The notes under the pieces were generated by a model. That model was not told where the DNA came from and made no database searches. It was given only the letters and a program-made list of their open reading frames with translations. From positions 554,167-618,166 of the forward strand of contig DDIN01000008.1 in assembly GCA_002338565.1 (NCBI GenBank): a stretch of DNA of 64,000 nucleotides, written 5' to 3'. Positions 62,168-64,000 of this stretch are shown here, piece by piece; the stretch's first letter is position 1; every line of letters begins with the position of its first letter. The position numbers and the translations under genes were made by a program. This DNA is from Hyphomonadaceae bacterium UBA1849. GTDB taxonomy: Bacteria > Pseudomonadota > Alphaproteobacteria > Caulobacterales > Hyphomonadaceae.

Positions 62168-62989
62168 CTAGAGCCAGTCGGTCGGGTTTATCGTCTTGAA
62201 GTCGGCGAACCCGAACCGGCCGGACGCCGCCAGCAGACGCTCCATGGATGGCGAAGCCCCCGTGGTATAAAGCGCGCCGCGCTCGACCTGACCCGCTTCG
62301 GCTTTTTTAGCGTTTTCCGGCAGCAGGCTCAGCACCCGCCTTGCGATTGCCTCACCTGAGTCGACCAGTTTAACGCCCGCAGGCACGAGCGCCGATAAAC
62401 GCTCACGAAGCAGCGGGAAATGCGTGCAGGCCAGCACGATAATATCGATCTCGTCTCCGCCGGGCTGCAGAATTAACTGGTCCAGAACGCTTTTGAGTTC
62501 CGCATCAGAGACCGGCTCACCGGCGGCAAAACGCTCTGCTATCTCAACAAGCGCAACGCTTCCATGCGTGAGGACTCGTTTCTCACGTGCGAATTCGTGG
62601 ATGAGTGCATCCGTATAGGCGCGCTTTAGAGTGCCCGGCGTCGCGAGCACACCGATTGTGCCGGTTTGCGTTTTCAAAGCGGCTGGCTTGATCGCCGGAA
62701 CAGTCCCGACCACGGGAATATCGATAACCGCGCGAACCACCTGTAGCGCGAGCGTGCTGGCCGTATTGCAGGCAATCACAAAGATATCCGGCGCCGCGGC
62801 ATCAATTAGTCCGCGCGCGATGGCGGGAATACGACGCGTCAGCTCTGCATCGGATTTGTTTCCATAGGGAAAGAAGCCCGTATCTGCCGCATAAGATACG
62901 CGCCCTGAAAAGCCCAGTTTTTCAAGTTCAGATACAACAGTCAGGCCACCCATACCTGAATCGAACACTAGACAATGGGGCGTTTTCAT
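62168..62989 (-). CDS. murI: Glutamate racemase
   Basis: A 273-residue enzyme making D-glutamate for peptidoglycan. The two catalytic cysteines are in VIACNTASTLALQ and VLACTHFPLLR, and the N-terminus FDSGMGGLTVVSEL and GRVSYAADTGFFPYG are typical. Convergent with the VOC gene with a five-base gap. Confidence 0.96.
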   Translation of the reverse strand: MKTPHCLVFDSGMGGLTVVSELEKLGFSGRVSYAADTGFFPYGNKSDAELTRRIPAIARGLIDAAAPDIFVIACNTASTLALQVVRAVIDIPVVGTVPAIKPAALKTQTGTIGVLATPGTLKRAYTDALIHEFAREKRVLTHGSVALVEIAERFAAGEPVSDAELKSVLDQLILQPGGDEIDIIVLACTHFPLLRERLSALVPAGVKLVDSGEAIARRVLSLLPENAKKAEAGQVERGALYTTGASPSMERLLAASGRFGFADFKTINPTDWL

Positions 62990-63082
62990 TTCGCACTCGC
63001 AAACTTCATTTAGACAGAATTATTGTGCAGTGCACAATAATATGTTATACCTAACGTAGATAACTGAGAGGTGATACAAATC

Positions 63083-63913
63083 ATGTTGTTTCCGACATTT
63101 GTACGCGATGCAAACAAAACCGCGACGACACTCATGCAGGCGGCTTTTGATAACATGCGCGCCACTCAAGAAACCATGGAACGCCAGCGCGAACTCGCGA
63201 CGAAAATGGAAATGCCATGGAAGGTTAGCTGGAGCAAAGGCCCTATGCCAATGCCGAATGTGAGCTACACCGCGTCATCTGCAGACAGCACGCGCAAAGC
63301 CTTCCACCTGATGGCTGATGCCAACATGAAAGCCTGGGAAAACGCTGCTGTGGCCTATGCCGCGCTGCCAGGCTGGATGAAAATGCCTTACAAAATGCCG
63401 GGCGAGTTCTGGTCCAAATGGTTTGACCAATGGCAGGACGGCAAGTTTGACGCCATGTCACCGACCAGCATGGACACCGTTATGGAGACGATGACCGCTG
63501 CGGCGAAGAAATGCGCTGATCAGGTCGAGCTTGTTATGGCGCCTCCTCACGCGCCTGCAGAAGATACGGTTGAAGACACTGCCGAGGCGGCCGTCGAAGA
63601 AGTCGTGGAAGCGTTCAAAGACGTTGAGGAAGCAGCCGAGGAGATCGTCGAAGACACGGCCGAAACCGTTTCCGACATGCCAATGCTTCTGGAAGCTGCC
63701 GAAGGCGAAGCTGACGACCTCACCCAGATCAAAGGTATCGGCCCGAAACTCAGCGCTGTTCTGAACGATAAAGGTATTCATCATTTCAGCCAGATTGCAG
63801 GCTGGACGCCCGAGAACATTGCATGGCTGGACGAGAAGCTGTCTTTCAAAGGCCGTGTTCAGCGTGAAGGCTGGGTTGAGCAGGCTCAGAACCTTCTCAA
63901 ACTCTCTGCATAG
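63083..63913 (+). CDS. Phasin-like protein with C-terminal helix-hairpin-helix
   Basis: A 276-residue protein. The N-terminal half is helical and Met/Ala-rich (LMQAAFDNMRATQETMERQR, KAWENAAVAYAALPGW) like phasins that coat PHA granules. A long acidic Val/Glu/Ala linker (VEDTAEAAVEEVVEAFKDVE) follows. The last about 60 residues (LTQIKGIGPKLSAVLNDKGI...SFKGRVQREGWVEQA) form a helix-hairpin-helix domain of the kind often appended to various proteins. ATG 63083 follows GAGAGG. DNA contact by the HhH is possible but not shown. Confidence 0.8.
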   Translation: MLFPTFVRDANKTATTLMQAAFDNMRATQETMERQRELATKMEMPWKVSWSKGPMPMPNVSYTASSADSTRKAFHLMADANMKAWENAAVAYAALPGWMKMPYKMPGEFWSKWFDQWQDGKFDAMSPTSMDTVMETMTAAAKKCADQVELVMAPPHAPAEDTVEDTAEAAVEEVVEAFKDVEEAAEEIVEDTAETVSDMPMLLEAAEGEADDLTQIKGIGPKLSAVLNDKGIHHFSQIAGWTPENIAWLDEKLSFKGRVQREGWVEQAQNLLKLSA

Positions 63914-63936
63914 TCAGACAATCAGACCCGAAAATG

Positions 63937-63971
63937 AAAAGCTCTCGACCTCAGGTCCGGGAGCTTTTTTA
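63937..63971. terminator. Terminator after the phasin-like gene
   Basis: AAAAGCTC and GAGCTTTT arms with inner CCTCAGG-like pairing and T6 at 63965-63970. The A-run on the left makes it usable in both directions. Confidence 0.88.
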
Positions 63972-63976
63972 ATGCT

Positions 63977-64000
63977 CTATTTGAGAAGGTCGCCATAGAG
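63977..64000 (-). CDS. Possible C-terminal end of a convergent gene (partial)
   Basis: On the minus strand the window edge reads CTC TAT GGC GAC CTT CTC AAA TAG, a short in-frame tail (LYGDLLK, stop) facing the bidirectional terminator. Only seven codons are visible, so this could be chance. Confidence 0.35.
   Translation of the reverse strand, partial: LYGDLLK

Overview
The window looks like chromosomal DNA of an alphaproteobacterium, probably a marine, Hyphomonadaceae-like member of the Caulobacterales/Rhodobacterales side. This placement is inferred from gene content: MetZ-type methionine synthesis, the long alphaproteobacterial dCTP deaminase, PutA without a DNA-binding domain, GluQ, OpgGH, a phasin-like protein and moderately high GC. 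No rRNA or other decisive marker is present.

Layout. 0-2.5 kb: a NarL-type response regulator and a 7TM-type sensor kinase, convergent and overlapping at their 3' ends. 2.6-14.7 kb: an integrative element ending beside a tRNA-Leu(CAG) gene. It carries a probable EVE-like/HNH endonuclease, an AlpA-like regulator, a complete type II-C CRISPR-Cas system (tracrRNA, cas9, cas1, cas2 and an 11-repeat array), a MarR-like regulator, a serine recombinase, a two-gene operon with a zinc-finger-like protein and a divergent polymerase-palm protein, an iteron-like region and a tyrosine integrase. I see no relaxase, capsid or terminase gene, so the element resembles an integrative mobilizable element or phage satellite more than an ICE or prophage.

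14.8-48 kb: ordinary chromosome. It holds an M20 amidohydrolase, carboxylesterase, YitT protein, glycosyltransferase, PutA, a soluble chemoreceptor, dCTP deaminase, the metZ-apaG-trkH cluster, kdsA, a CIA30 protein, an acyl-CoA synthetase, PhoA, the gluQ-DMT pair, two tandem secreted paralogues, an AlkA-like glycosylase, an HNH protein, a TlpA lipoprotein, an inositol-phosphatase-family enzyme and the opgG-opgH operon.

48-60 kb: class I ribonucleotide reductase genes nrdA and nrdB lie about 7 kb apart, each preceded by paired NrdR-like boxes and a DnaA-like box. Between them is a repeat-rich accessory stretch (50.8-52.9 kb) with REP-like palindromes, an ORF invaded in frame by palindromes, and a low-GC two-gene cassette between direct repeats. 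A His-rich exported protein and a frameshifted TonB-dependent receptor follow. 60-64 kb: an ornithine/lysine-type decarboxylase, a VOC protein, MurI and a phasin-like/HhH protein.

How the parts connect: the 2.6-14.7 kb element combines integration, a possible replication module and two kinds of anti-DNA immunity. tracrRNA and crRNAs appear to be read from the minus strand, opposite to cas9-cas1-cas2. The two nrd loci share one apparent regulatory logic, which fits the absence of an allosteric ATP-cone in both subunits.
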